Assembly: GCF_000157915.1 (NCBI RefSeq)
Contig: NZ_EQ973631.1
Location: forward strand, 119,241 to 183,240
DNA length: 64,000 nt
Direction: 5' to 3'
DNA from: Phocaeicola coprophilus DSM 18228 = JCM 13818
Lineage (GTDB): Bacteria; Bacteroidota; Bacteroidia; Bacteroidales; Bacteroidaceae
Program-made: the position numbers and the translations under genes
Shown: piece by piece, positions 40,485-49,268 of the stretch
Numbering within the stretch: position 1 is the first letter of the stretch
Layout of the letters: every line of letters starts with the position of its first letter
The notes under the pieces: model-generated
Seen by the model: the letters and a program-made list of their open reading frames with translations, nothing else
Databases searched by the model: none
Told to the model about the DNA's origin: nothing

Positions 40485-42338
40485 ATGGCAGAAGATATGA
40501 TTGTCAAAGAGCTGGACGATGTTGTAGTCCGCTTTTCAGGCGACTCAGGTGATGGAATGCAGTTGGCTGGTAATATGTTTTCCAATATTTCGGCTACTGA
40601 AGGAAACGACATCAGTACTTTTCCGGATTATCCGGCTGATATTCGTGCCCCGCAAGGAACATTAACCGGAGTTTCAGGCTTCCAGGTTCATATAGGCTCG
40701 GGCAAGGTGTATACTCCGGGTGATAAATGTGATGTGCTGGTTGCTATGAACCCTGCCGCCTTGAAAACACAGTATAAATTTTGTAACCCCCAGTCTGTTA
40801 TTATTATCGATACAGATTCGTTTACCAAGCGTGATTTGGAGAAAGCCCAATTTGTTCTTGAAAATCCATTCTCTGAATTAGGAATCAAGAATGAAGTGGT
40901 GGAGGCAGCCATAACGACCATGTGTAAGGAAAGCCTGAAGGATAGTGGTTTGGATAATAAGACGATTATGCGAACCAAAAATATGTTTGCACTGGGGCTT
41001 GTTTGCTGGTTGTTCCATCGGGATATCCATGTAGGTGAGAAAATCTTGAGAGAAAAGTTTGCGAAGAAACCGGAAATTGCAGAGGCAAATGTGAAAGTCT
41101 TGTATGACGGTTATCATTTTGGTGAGAATACGCATGCTTCCGTATCCATTAGCTATACTGTTCCAAGTAAGGAACAGAAGAAGAAAGGCCTGTATATGGA
41201 TATAAATGGCAATAAGGCTACTGCATATGGCTTGATTGCTGCTGCGGAGAAGGCTGGTCTGGAACTTTATTTGGGCTCTTATCCCATTACCCCGGCAACA
41301 GATATTCTTCATGAGCTGGCCAAACATAAGTCATTAGGAGTAAAGACTGTTCAGTGTGAAGATGAAATCGCTGGATGCGCTTCTGCCGTAGGTGCTGCTT
41401 TTGCCGGAGCTTTGGCAGTTACAACGACTTCAGGACCGGGTATCTGTCTGAAAAGTGAAGCGATGAATCTGGCAGTGATTACGGAATTGCCTTTGGTAAT
41501 TGTGGATGTGCAACGAGGAGGACCTTCTACGGGATTACCGACAAAATCCGAGCAGACTGATTTACTTCAGGTTCTTTATGGACGTAACGGAGAAAGTCCC
41601 ATGCCGGTTATTGCAGCTTCATCGCCAACAGATTGTTTTGACGCGGCTTTTATGGCATGTAAAATAGCCTTGGAGCATATGACTCCGGTTGTTTTATTGA
41701 CCGATGCTTATATTGCCAATGGTTCAGCTGCATGGCATTTACCGGACTTAAACGAATATCCTTCGATTTGTCCGCCTTATGTAAAACCGGAGATGGCTGG
41801 TACATGGACTCCGTTCCAGCGTGACCCGAAGACTGGCGTACGGTACTGGGCTATTCCAGGAACTGAAGGTTTTATGCATCGTATTGGCGGTTTGGAAAAG
41901 AGCAATGAAACAGGAGCCATTTCTACAGATCCCGAAAATCATCACCGGATGGTACAGCTTCGTGCAGAGAAAGTTGCGCGTATTGCAGATTCGCTTCCGG
42001 ATTTGCAGGTCGAAGGTGATTTGGATGCAGACTTATTGATTGTGGGTTTTGGCGGGACTTATGGACATTTGCACTCTGCGATGGATACATTGAGAAAGCA
42101 AGGCAAAAAAGCTGCCTTGGCTCATTTCCGCTTTATCAATCCGTTGCCCCGTAATACAGAGGCAGTATTGCGCCGCTATCCGAAGATTGTGGTTGCCGAA
42201 CAGAATATGGGACAACTGGCCGGTTATTTGCGCATGAAAATCGAAGGAATTCATTTGTATCAGTTTAATCAAGTAAAGGGTCAGCCTTTTGTTGTACAAG
42301 AATTGGTTGATGCGTTCACAAAAATATTGGAGGAATAA
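40485..42338 (+). CDS. korA: 2-oxoacid:ferredoxin oxidoreductase, fused gamma-alpha subunit
   Basis: Together with KorB it oxidatively decarboxylates a 2-oxoacid (2-oxoglutarate most likely) to acyl-CoA, reducing ferredoxin; in Bacteroides it can run reductively. The 617-residue protein begins with the gamma domain (VVRFSGDSGDGMQLAGNMFS at 11-30, SDxPxxIRAPQGT-like DYPADIRAPQGTLTGVSGF). The alpha domain follows from about 230 (LYLGSYPITPATDILHELA near 264, CEDEIAGCASAVGAAFAGA near 290, QRGGPSTGLPTKSEQTDLL near 345). Substrate choice between 2-oxoglutarate and others is inferred from this gamma-alpha/beta architecture. There is no delta ferredoxin subunit nearby. Confidence 0.92.
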   Translation: MAEDMIVKELDDVVVRFSGDSGDGMQLAGNMFSNISATEGNDISTFPDYPADIRAPQGTLTGVSGFQVHIGSGKVYTPGDKCDVLVAMNPAALKTQYKFCNPQSVIIIDTDSFTKRDLEKAQFVLENPFSELGIKNEVVEAAITTMCKESLKDSGLDNKTIMRTKNMFALGLVCWLFHRDIHVGEKILREKFAKKPEIAEANVKVLYDGYHFGENTHASVSISYTVPSKEQKKKGLYMDINGNKATAYGLIAAAEKAGLELYLGSYPITPATDILHELAKHKSLGVKTVQCEDEIAGCASAVGAAFAGALAVTTTSGPGICLKSEAMNLAVITELPLVIVDVQRGGPSTGLPTKSEQTDLLQVLYGRNGESPMPVIAASSPTDCFDAAFMACKIALEHMTPVVLLTDAYIANGSAAWHLPDLNEYPSICPPYVKPEMAGTWTPFQRDPKTGVRYWAIPGTEGFMHRIGGLEKSNETGAISTDPENHHRMVQLRAEKVARIADSLPDLQVEGDLDADLLIVGFGGTYGHLHSAMDTLRKQGKKAALAHFRFINPLPRNTEAVLRRYPKIVVAEQNMGQLAGYLRMKIEGIHLYQFNQVKGQPFVVQELVDAFTKILEE

Positions 42339-42341
42339 GCC

Positions 42342-43352
42342 ATGGATGAAACAAAATATACAGCAGCAGATTATAAGGCTGGTCAACCTCGCTGGTGCCC
42401 GGGATGTGGCGATCATGCCTTTTTGAACTCTTTTCATAAAGCTTTGGCTGAATTGGGTGTTCCGCCTCATGAAATAGCAGTTATTTCAGGAATCGGATGT
42501 TCTTCACGTTTGCCCTATTATATGAATACGTATGGGATGCATACCATTCATGGGCGTGCAGCAGCTATTGCAACTGGTGCGAAAGTTGCTAATCCTCAAC
42601 TTACGATCTGGCAAATTTCTGGGGATGGAGACGGACTGGCTATCGGTGGAAACCATTTTATTCATGCGATTCGCCGCAATGTAGATATTAATATTGTTTT
42701 GTTGAATAATCGGATTTACGGTTTGACAAAAGGACAATATTCACCGACCTCTGCTCGTGGTTTTGTGAGTAAGTCTTCACCTTATGGAACTGTGGAAGAT
42801 CCGTTCCGGCCTGCCGAACTTTGTTTTGGAGCGAGAGGCCGTTTCTTTGCCCGTTGTGCAGCTGTAGATGGTGGCCCTTCTGTAGAAGTTCTGAAAGCGG
42901 CAGCACGTCATAAAGGAACTTCCGTTGTAGAGGTCTTGCAGAATTGTGTGATTTTTAATGATGGAACACATAACGCCGTAGCCAAGAAGGAAGACCGTGA
43001 ACGTAATGCCATTTATCTGGAGCATGGTAAACCGATGTTGTTTGGACCTAACAAGGAATTTGGTCTGATGCAGGAAGGATTCGGCCTGAAAGTCGTGAAA
43101 CTGGGTGAGAATGGTATTTCAGAAAAAGATATTCTAGTGCATGATGCACATTGTGAAGATCATACTCTACAATTGAAACTGGCTCTGATGGAAGGGCCTG
43201 ATTTCCCGATTGCTTTGGGAGTGATACGTGATGTGGAAGCTCCTACGTATGATGAGTCGGTAGAAGCTCAGATAGAAGAAATTTCAGCTAAGAAACCTTA
43301 TCATAATTTTGCAGAACTGCTGGCAACAAATGATACCTGGGAAGTGAAATAA
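42342..43352 (+). CDS. korB: 2-oxoacid:ferredoxin oxidoreductase subunit beta
   Basis: The thiamine pyrophosphate- and [4Fe-4S]-binding subunit partnering KorA. The 336-residue protein has RWCPGCGDHAFLNSFHKAL at about 17-35, with the first cluster cysteines. It continues with ISGIGCSSRLPYYMNTYGMH near 49-68 and the TPP motif GDGDGLAIGGNHFIHAIRRN near 93-112, with NNRIYGLTKGQYSPTS after it. It lies 3 bases after korA, with GGAGG inside the end of korA as ribosome-binding site, an unusually good Shine-Dalgarno for this group. Confidence 0.94.
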   Translation: MDETKYTAADYKAGQPRWCPGCGDHAFLNSFHKALAELGVPPHEIAVISGIGCSSRLPYYMNTYGMHTIHGRAAAIATGAKVANPQLTIWQISGDGDGLAIGGNHFIHAIRRNVDINIVLLNNRIYGLTKGQYSPTSARGFVSKSSPYGTVEDPFRPAELCFGARGRFFARCAAVDGGPSVEVLKAAARHKGTSVVEVLQNCVIFNDGTHNAVAKKEDRERNAIYLEHGKPMLFGPNKEFGLMQEGFGLKVVKLGENGISEKDILVHDAHCEDHTLQLKLALMEGPDFPIALGVIRDVEAPTYDESVEAQIEEISAKKPYHNFAELLATNDTWEVK

Positions 43353-43363
43353 TATCAAAATAG

Positions 43364-43416
43364 AATTGGCGTATGTCGGATTGGGTTGACAATCCTTCAT
43401 ACGCCAATTTTTTTAT
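43364..43416 (+). terminator. Rho-independent terminator of korAB
   Basis: A 12-bp outer stem (AATTGGCGTATG at 43364-43375 with CATACGCCAATT at 43398-43409) and an inner stem (GGATT at 43378-43382 with AATCC at 43391-43395) are followed by a T run. It also separates the convergent upp gene. Confidence 0.9.
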
Positions 43417-43433
43417 AGAATCAGATAAATAAA

Positions 43434-44087
43434 CTATTCTTTCTCTCCGAAACATAAATCTCCTGCATCTCCTAATCCAGGCACAATGTATGAATGTTCA
43501 TTTAACTCTGGATCTATGGCGCCACACCAAATGGTGGTTTTGGCATCAGGTAATGTCTTTTGTAAATACTCAATAGCTTGTTGGCTGGCCAGTACAGAAA
43601 CGATGTGTATATGTGAAGGTTCACCTTTTGTAAGTAAGGCTTTATATGCCAGTTCCATAGAACCTCCGGTTGCCAGCATCGGATCTGTAATGATCAGAAT
43701 CTTATTGTCAAGGCGTGGAGAAGCAATGTATTCAATGTGAATGTCGAAATGTTCAATGTCAATGTATTTACGATAAGCTGAAACGAAAGCATTTTCCGCA
43801 TGATCAAAGTAGTTCAGGAAACCCTGGTGCAAAGGCAGACCCGCACGAAGGATGGTAGCCAGTACCGGTTGTACCGCCGGTACGTTTTCACAAGTCTTTG
43901 CTAGAGGGGTTTGAATTTCTATTGGATGATAAGGGAGATCCCGGCTGATCTCATAAGCCATGATTTCACCGATGCGTTCAATATTTCTTCGAAACCTCAG
44001 GCTGTCTCCCTGTATGTTGATGTTACGTACTTCTGCCAGATACTGATTCAGGATTGAGTTTGCCTGATTGAAAGTGACAATCTTCAT
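43434..44087 (-). CDS. upp: Uracil phosphoribosyltransferase
   Basis: Upp salvages uracil with PRPP to UMP. The 217-residue protein carries the PRPP loop as LIITDPMLATGGSMELAYKA near 131-150. The uracil-site C-terminal segment CGAIDPELNEHSYIVPGLGD lies near 188-207, and the dimer region ATILRAGLPLHQGFLNYFD near 77. It is preceded by a good promoter at 44131-44162 and is monocistronic. Confidence 0.96.
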   Translation of the reverse strand: MKIVTFNQANSILNQYLAEVRNINIQGDSLRFRRNIERIGEIMAYEISRDLPYHPIEIQTPLAKTCENVPAVQPVLATILRAGLPLHQGFLNYFDHAENAFVSAYRKYIDIEHFDIHIEYIASPRLDNKILIITDPMLATGGSMELAYKALLTKGEPSHIHIVSVLASQQAIEYLQKTLPDAKTTIWCGAIDPELNEHSYIVPGLGDAGDLCFGEKE

Positions 44088-44130
44088 AAATGATCAAGGG
44101 GTTTGATTGTTCAAAATAAGTTTATCCTTG

Positions 44131-44162
44131 CAAAGGTATGAATAATATTTTGTAGGCTCCAA
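44131..44162 (-). promoter_or_regulatory. Bacteroidetes-type promoter of upp
   Basis: Minus strand TTG (44160-44162), 21-base spacer, TACCTTTG (44131-44138), 43 bases before the upp ATG. Confidence 0.65.
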
Positions 44163-44441
44163 GTCTATAAGAGTGTTTCTGTTTAAAAGATGCATATAAA
44201 TGTAATGAGATTTATACGTAAATATCTTGTTTGAAATTTCTTTCAGTTCTATATCTTTGATTTTTCTGAACTCCTGGATAACTTTTGTTTTTGCCTGATA
44301 AAGCTTGGCAGGAAGGCTGGAAATGAAGGATTGACTCTGTATTTCAGCTCTCATGGAATGTAGTTGTAATGTCTGAATTGCATATTTGTTACACAAGTAT
44401 AAATCTTTTCATGATTACGGATTTTTTTCTCTAATAAATTC

Positions 44442-44469
44442 TTGGATTCAAAGAAAACCACTATTTTTG
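44442..44469 (+). promoter_or_regulatory. Probable promoter of pckA
   Basis: TTG at 44442-44444, 17-base spacer, TATTTTTG at 44462-44469. The spacer is slightly short; the -7 element is a full match. The leader to the ATG at 44573 would be about 95 bases. Confidence 0.6.
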
Positions 44470-44572
44470 TAGCGCCTAAAACAAGGGGATGTTGAAAAAC
44501 ATTCTTTTGATGGTTATTAAGAATTTAGGAATTAAACATTTGATATAAATAACCAAATTAATCATTTGAACA

Positions 44573-46177
44573 ATGGCAAATTTAGATCTTACTAAGTACG
44601 GTATCACTGGAACCGTAGAAATCGTACACAATCCTTCTTACGAAGTTTTGTTCGCAGAAGAAACAAAAGCTGGTTTGGAAGGCTTCGAAAAAGGTCAGGA
44701 AACTGAACTGGGTGCAGTAAACGTAATGACTGGTATCTACACTGGTCGTTCTCCTAAAGATAAATTCTTGGTAAAAGACGCTACAAGTGAAAACACTGTA
44801 TGGTGGACTTCTGAAGAATATAAAAACGATAACAAGCCTGTAACTACAGAAACTTGGAATGTATTGAAAGACTTGGCTGCAAAAGAATTGTCAAACAAGA
44901 AATTGTTCGTTGTTGACGGTTATTGCGGTGCTAACGAAGCTACTCGTTTGAAAGTTCGTTTCATCATGGAAGTTGCATGGCAGGCTCACTTCGTAACTAA
45001 CATGTTCATCCGTCCTTCTAAAGAAGAATTGGAATCATTCGAACCTGACTTCGTTGTTTACAACGCTTCTAAGGCTAAAGTTGAAAACTACAAAGAACTG
45101 GGTCTGAACTCAGAAACTGCAGTTGTATTCAACTTGACTACTAAGGAACAGGTTATCCTGAACACTTGGTACGGTGGTGAAATGAAGAAAGGTATGTTCT
45201 CTATGATGAACTACTTCAACCCGTTGCGTGGTATCGCTTCTATGCACTGCTCTGCTAACACTAACATGGACGAAACTGAATCAGCTATCTTCTTCGGTTT
45301 GTCTGGTACAGGTAAGACAACTTTGTCTACTGACCCGAAACGTAAGTTGATCGGTGATGACGAACACGGATGGGATAACGAAGGTGTATTCAACTACGAA
45401 GGTGGTTGCTATGCTAAGGTTATCAACCTGGATAAAGAATCAGAACCGGATATCTACAACGCTATCAAACGTGACGCTTTGTTGGAAAACGTTACTGTTG
45501 ATGCTGAAGGTAAGATCAACTTCGCTGATAAGAGCGTAACAGAAAACACTCGTGTTTCTTATCCTATCTATCACATCAACAACATCGTTAAACCGGTTTC
45601 TAAAGGTCCTCACGCTAAGCAGGTTATCTTCTTGTCTGCTGATGCATTCGGTGTATTGCCTCCTGTATCTATCTTGAACGAAGAACAGGCTCAGTACTAC
45701 TTCCTGTCAGGATTTACTGCTAAGTTGGCTGGTACAGAACGTGGTATCACTGAACCGACTCCGACATTCTCTGCTTGCTTCGGTGCTGCTTTCTTGAGCT
45801 TGCATCCTACTAAATATGCAGAAGAACTGGTTAAGAAGATGAAGATGACTGGTGCTAAGGCATACTTGGTTAACACTGGTTGGAACGGTACCGGTAAGCG
45901 TATTTCTATCCGTGATACTCGTGGTATTATCGATGCTATCCTGGATGGTTCAATCGAAAAAGCTCCTACTAAGACTATTCCTTACTTTGACTTCGTCGTT
46001 CCGACTGAATTGCCGGGTGTTGATCCGAAGATCCTGGATCCGCGTGACACTTACGAATGTGCTTGTCAGTGGGAAGAAAAAGCTAAGGATTTGGCTGGTC
46101 GTTTCATCAAGAACTTCTCTAAGTTCACTGGAAACGAAGCAGGTAAAGCTTTGGTTGCTGCTGGTCCGAAATTGTAA
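44573..46177 (+). CDS. pckA: Phosphoenolpyruvate carboxykinase (ATP/ADP)
   Basis: It interconverts oxaloacetate and PEP plus CO2. In succinate-forming Bacteroides it mainly fixes CO2 onto PEP, making ATP and feeding the fumarate pathway. The 534-residue ATP-type enzyme has RSPKDKFLV near 59-67, the kinase-1a P-loop [11 protein letters not shown] at 242-252, the metal-binding [20 protein letters not shown] near 259-278 and the adenine-site [20 protein letters not shown] region near 437-456. Glu is almost always GAA and Gly GGT, marking very high expression. It works with the frd operon of this window. Confidence 0.98.
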   Translation: MANLDLTKYGITGTVEIVHNPSYEVLFAEETKAGLEGFEKGQETELGAVNVMTGIYTGRSPKDKFLVKDATSENTVWWTSEEYKNDNKPVTTETWNVLKDLAAKELSNKKLFVVDGYCGANEATRLKVRFIMEVAWQAHFVTNMFIRPSKEELESFEPDFVVYNASKAKVENYKELGLNSETAVVFNLTTKEQVILNTWYGGEMKKGMFSMMNYFNPLRGIASMHCSANTNMDETESAIFFGLSGTGKTTLSTDPKRKLIGDDEHGWDNEGVFNYEGGCYAKVINLDKESEPDIYNAIKRDALLENVTVDAEGKINFADKSVTENTRVSYPIYHINNIVKPVSKGPHAKQVIFLSADAFGVLPPVSILNEEQAQYYFLSGFTAKLAGTERGITEPTPTFSACFGAAFLSLHPTKYAEELVKKMKMTGAKAYLVNTGWNGTGKRISIRDTRGIIDAILDGSIEKAPTKTIPYFDFVVPTELPGVDPKILDPRDTYECACQWEEKAKDLAGRFIKNFSKFTGNEAGKALVAAGPKL

Positions 46178-46210
46178 TTATAAGAATTACATAAGACTAA
46201 ATAATTAGAA

Positions 46211-46240
46211 GGAGTCCCGATTTTCGGGGCTCCTTTTTTT
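46211..46240 (+). terminator. Rho-independent terminator of pckA
   Basis: A 9-bp stem (GGAGTCCCG at 46211-46219 with CGGGGCTCC at 46225-46233) is followed by seven T. The end of the T run is also the -33 element of the next promoter. Confidence 0.9.
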
Positions 46241-46268
46241 GTTCCTTTTCCTAATCCTGTTACCTTTG
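46239..46268 (+). promoter_or_regulatory. Promoter of the lipoprotein-nitroreductase pair
   Basis: TTG at 46239-46241, 19-base spacer, TACCTTTG at 46261-46268: full consensus. The -33 element is built from the last T of the pckA terminator tail. The ATG follows 36 bases later. Confidence 0.7.
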
Positions 46269-46304
46269 TAGATAGAGACTTTACCATACTAATTATAAAC
46301 GCTT

Positions 46305-46682
46305 ATGAAAATGTATATTTTATTTCCATTGTTTGCAGTGGCAATCATGTGTTTCTCCTCCTGCCATTCTCAAAAAGGCCGTATGGACGATTTAAAGGAC
46401 TTTGTGGAAAAGATTCAGGAGGAAGGGAAGGATTATACTCTCGACCAGTGGAAAGAAGCTAACGAACGTTTCCAGAAATTGCTGGATAAAATTAATTCCT
46501 ACGAAGATTTGACCAAGGAGGAATTGGAAGAGATGGCTAAATTGCAAGGGCAGTATGCTGCTACTGTTTTTAAGAACAGTGGAAAGAGTATTATGGAGCA
46601 GATGCAAAAAGCTGGAGTTGCATTGGATAGTCTGGAAGAAGGTTTCGAGAAAGGAATGATTGAGAGTCAGGAGTTAGAGTAA
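46305..46682 (+). CDS. Small helical lipoprotein of unknown function
   Basis: A 125-residue protein with a lipoprotein signal (MKMYILFPLFAVAIMCFSSC, lipidated at Cys20). The remainder is charged and helical (KDFVEKIQEEGKDYTLDQWK, then LTKEELEEMAKLQGQYAATV), of the kind annotated as DUF6565-like in Bacteroidetes. No catalytic motif is visible. It is followed after 23 bases by a lipoprotein nitroreductase under the same promoter, so the two may share a cell-envelope task. Confidence 0.75.
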   Translation: MKMYILFPLFAVAIMCFSSCHSQKGRMDDLKDFVEKIQEEGKDYTLDQWKEANERFQKLLDKINSYEDLTKEELEEMAKLQGQYAATVFKNSGKSIMEQMQKAGVALDSLEEGFEKGMIESQELE

Positions 46683-46705
46683 TATTTATCTAATAACAAT
46701 AAACT

Positions 46706-47356
46706 ATGAAACAATTGAAGACGATGGCAGGCTGTTTATGCCTTTGCCTCGCAGCAGGATGTACCTCTCCCGCTTCACAGCAGGAGAATGTAGCTGTTAC
46801 CGAAGGAATGACTCAGTCTGATGCGGTGATTAAGACCATAATGGAGCGCCGTAGTGTGCGTAAATACAAACCACAGCCGGTTAATCGTGATACAATGCAG
46901 ACGATTCTGAATTGTGGCATTAATGCTCCTAACGGACAGAACAAGCAATCATGGGCTATTCGGGTAGTGGATAATCCTGATTATATCAATGGCCTGACGG
47001 AAATCTATAAAAAGGCCAATCCTCAGGCAGCAAAAGATCCGAATTTCAAGAATATGTTCCGCAATGCCCCTACAGTTGTATTCATTGCCCATGACACTTC
47101 CTATGACATGTCTCAGATTGATTGTGGACTGTTGGGTGAGAACATGATTCTTTCAGCCTGGTCTATGGGAGTAGGTTCCTGTTGCCTGGGAAGTCCTGTC
47201 CGTTTTATGAACACGCAACCTGAAGCAACTGATTACCTGAAAAAGCTGGATTTTCCTGAAGGTTACCAGCTCTTGTATTGTATAGCATTCGGCTATCCGG
47301 ATGAAAGTCCGGCAGCCAAGCCGCGTGATGCCCAGAAAATCAAGTTTATAGAGTAA
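46706..47356 (+). CDS. Nitroreductase family protein with lipoprotein signal
   Basis: A 216-residue FMN-binding nitroreductase-fold protein. The fold is recognised from ERRSVRKYKPQPV near 48-60 (FMN phosphate Arg-Ser-x-Arg), NAPNGQNKQSWAIRVVD near 73-89, the dimer segment GLLGENMILSAWSMGVGSC near 141-159 and the C-terminal IAFGYPDESPAAKPR. Unlike typical cytoplasmic members it begins with a lipoprotein signal, MKQLKTMAGCLCLCLAAGC, lipidated at Cys19, and so should sit in the periplasm or outer membrane. Residues after the Cys (TSPASQQ) lack the acidic surface-export signal. Substrate unknown. It converges on the sulfatase-fold gene with 7 bases between stops. Confidence 0.85.
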   Translation: MKQLKTMAGCLCLCLAAGCTSPASQQENVAVTEGMTQSDAVIKTIMERRSVRKYKPQPVNRDTMQTILNCGINAPNGQNKQSWAIRVVDNPDYINGLTEIYKKANPQAAKDPNFKNMFRNAPTVVFIAHDTSYDMSQIDCGLLGENMILSAWSMGVGSCCLGSPVRFMNTQPEATDYLKKLDFPEGYQLLYCIAFGYPDESPAAKPRDAQKIKFIE

Positions 47357-47363
47357 TCTGACT

Positions 47364-49187
47364 CTATTGTCTTTCTCCCAGATCGTCGTATGAACTTTGC
47401 AGGATCGCCTTACCGAGTTCCATACGGCGCAGGCTGGGGGCAGGTTCATCCACCAGTGTTTTTCCTGAATTGTTGTCCACCTGTGTTACTCCCGTACTGT
47501 CACGGAAAGCAAAGCCGTTGTTATAGGTGTAATAGGCAAAAGGATAAGTATATTCTTTCCCCAATACATTTCTGCTGAAGTTAAATTCCCGGTGATTGAT
47601 GCCCAGCTGTCCCAGCAGGGTAGCAGCCATATCTGTCTGATTCATCAGTTTGTCAACAACAGCCGGCTGCTTAATTGCACCTCCCAGCCAGAGCATAGGA
47701 ATATGATGAATACGCGGCGTGTTGTTCGGCTCGTTGATCGGATAATGGAAACCGTGATCCGGTAGACAAATAACCAGCAAGTCTTTCCATTGTGGCAACT
47801 GTTTTAATTTATCGATAAACTTCCCGAGACATTCGTCTGTAAAGGCGAAAGCATTGGGAATCTTTTCTTCCAGCCGGTGATAAGGTACCTCAAAAGGCTC
47901 ATGGCTGCTCAGAGTCAGGAAAGCTGTGTGCCATCGTTGTGAGAGAGGCCGTTTCTTGATTTCATTATACAAGTATTCAAAAGTGATATCATCGTTCACT
48001 CCCCACGGATTTTGCCGTTCTTTCAGACTGAAATCCACATCTGCGGTAAGTTTCTGGTATCCGCTTCCGAGCAGATAACTTTTCATGTTTGTAAAGTTGA
48101 TATCCCCTCCGTACAGGAAGTCTGTAACATATCCTTCCTTCACCAGTTTGCCTGCAATGGAAGGAAGTGTACGGCTTTTTGCCGGTATTTTCATGACAGA
48201 AAGAGTAGGGAAGCCCTGATAACCGCTAAACGTACAGATGGTTCCTCTGTCCGTACGGAAGCTGTTGGCATAACAGTTGGTGAAGAACACTCCTTCCTTC
48301 GACAGGCGTTCCCAGTTCGGACTTACCCCTGGTACTCCTCCAAGCGATTCAATGAACACCCCTCCATAACCTTCCACCAGAATGATCAGAATGTTTGGGC
48401 GGCGTGTATTGAGCAGTTCTACCGCATTTTCTCCTTCTGTCGGATAAAGTCCTTCAAACAACTCTTTACGCTTCTCCTCGTCGAAGAAATCGAATTCTGA
48501 CGCATAATTCTCAGTCTTTCCGGCGGAAGCCAGTAGGCTGAAGGCCGGATTTACGGCTGAATGATTCAGGAATTCATTATTACAGAAATATACCTGTCCG
48601 ATATTGGCTGTTGATTCCGTCACACCTCCCCGGATGACGACAAACAACAGTCCGCCAAGTAGAATCATGCCGGCACTTCCCGTCACCCGACGGCTAGTAC
48701 CAGCTAGTCTTTGAGGAGTCAGTTTGTATAAACCGGCCATCATCAGAGCTGATAAAAGCAGCATGATAAAGATGCGTAAGATAATGAATCCCGTAGAAAC
48801 GCTTGCCAGTGCATTTTTCGGTGAATCCATATACAGGAAGATGGAAGCATCCAGCTTAAATCCCCAGAACGGATATAAAGCCATGTCTACAATGAAGATC
48901 AGCATGACCAGAAAGCTGATCAGCACATAATAGCCTGTCAGAATCTTCCGCAACGGGAATTGTCTGAACCAGATACTGATCAGGACTACAAGCCATGGGA
49001 TTACCGTCAGATACCCGGCAGTAGTGGCATCAAGTGTGAATCCGTGTAAGATCACCCGTCCGAAATCTGCTGGAGAAACACCTTTTTCCACTGCGTCGTT
49101 ATACAGCATGAACAATGGTTTCTGTATAAGAAAACACCCCAGTACCATTGCGAAAAAAGCAATCAGGTAAGCTATTCTTTTCTTCAT
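47364..49187 (-). CDS. LTA synthase family sulfatase-fold phosphoglycerol/phosphoethanolamine transferase
   Basis: A 607-residue membrane enzyme with five helices in the first 190 residues and a periplasmic alkaline-phosphatase-fold domain. Motifs are ILIILVEGYGGVFIES near 264 (metal Glu), SFRTDRGTICTFSGYQGFP with the nucleophile Thr near 316, SSHEPFEVPYHRLE near 430 and VICLPDHGFHYPINEP near 475 (metal Asp-His). In Gram-negatives such proteins transfer phosphoglycerol or phosphoethanolamine to glycans or lipids; the acceptor is unknown here. It stands alone. Confidence 0.9.
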   Translation of the reverse strand: MKKRIAYLIAFFAMVLGCFLIQKPLFMLYNDAVEKGVSPADFGRVILHGFTLDATTAGYLTVIPWLVVLISIWFRQFPLRKILTGYYVLISFLVMLIFIVDMALYPFWGFKLDASIFLYMDSPKNALASVSTGFIILRIFIMLLLSALMMAGLYKLTPQRLAGTSRRVTGSAGMILLGGLLFVVIRGGVTESTANIGQVYFCNNEFLNHSAVNPAFSLLASAGKTENYASEFDFFDEEKRKELFEGLYPTEGENAVELLNTRRPNILIILVEGYGGVFIESLGGVPGVSPNWERLSKEGVFFTNCYANSFRTDRGTICTFSGYQGFPTLSVMKIPAKSRTLPSIAGKLVKEGYVTDFLYGGDINFTNMKSYLLGSGYQKLTADVDFSLKERQNPWGVNDDITFEYLYNEIKKRPLSQRWHTAFLTLSSHEPFEVPYHRLEEKIPNAFAFTDECLGKFIDKLKQLPQWKDLLVICLPDHGFHYPINEPNNTPRIHHIPMLWLGGAIKQPAVVDKLMNQTDMAATLLGQLGINHREFNFSRNVLGKEYTYPFAYYTYNNGFAFRDSTGVTQVDNNSGKTLVDEPAPSLRRMELGKAILQSSYDDLGERQ

Positions 49188-49220
49188 AATGTCAGTTGCT
49201 TTATCATCCAGTTAATTATA

Positions 49221-49264
49221 AACGGCTGCTCATGTCCGGAATTTCTCCGTCAGTAGCAGCCGTT
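49221..49264 (-). terminator. Hairpin after the argS-rnhA operon
   Basis: A 10-bp perfect stem (AACGGCTGCT at 49221-49230 with AGCAGCCGTT at 49255-49264) with a 24-base loop starts 5 bases after the rnhA stop. The following minus-strand tail is A+T-rich but not a pure T run. Confidence 0.65.
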
Positions 49265-49268
49265 ATGT

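Larger units (their letters stand above)
44088..44572. other. Divergent upp/pckA control region, no supported gene
   Basis: The 485 bases hold the upp promoter at its left and the pckA promoter at its right. A 100-codon minus-strand frame at 44094-44396 has no recognisable domain, overlaps the upp promoter and has an A+T-driven composition (Lys, Ile, Asn, Tyr rich); I do not call it. The pckA leader from about 44476 is close to 100 bases, long enough for post-transcriptional control, but I see no known riboswitch. Confidence 0.45.

Noticed and set aside
44094-44396. 100-codon minus-strand frame upstream of upp
   Set aside because: No recognisable domain, overlaps the upp promoter, and its composition is that of untranslated A+T-rich DNA.
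44476-44572. Riboswitch in the pckA leader
   Set aside because: The leader of about 95 bases shows no stable fold or known aptamer core by eye.
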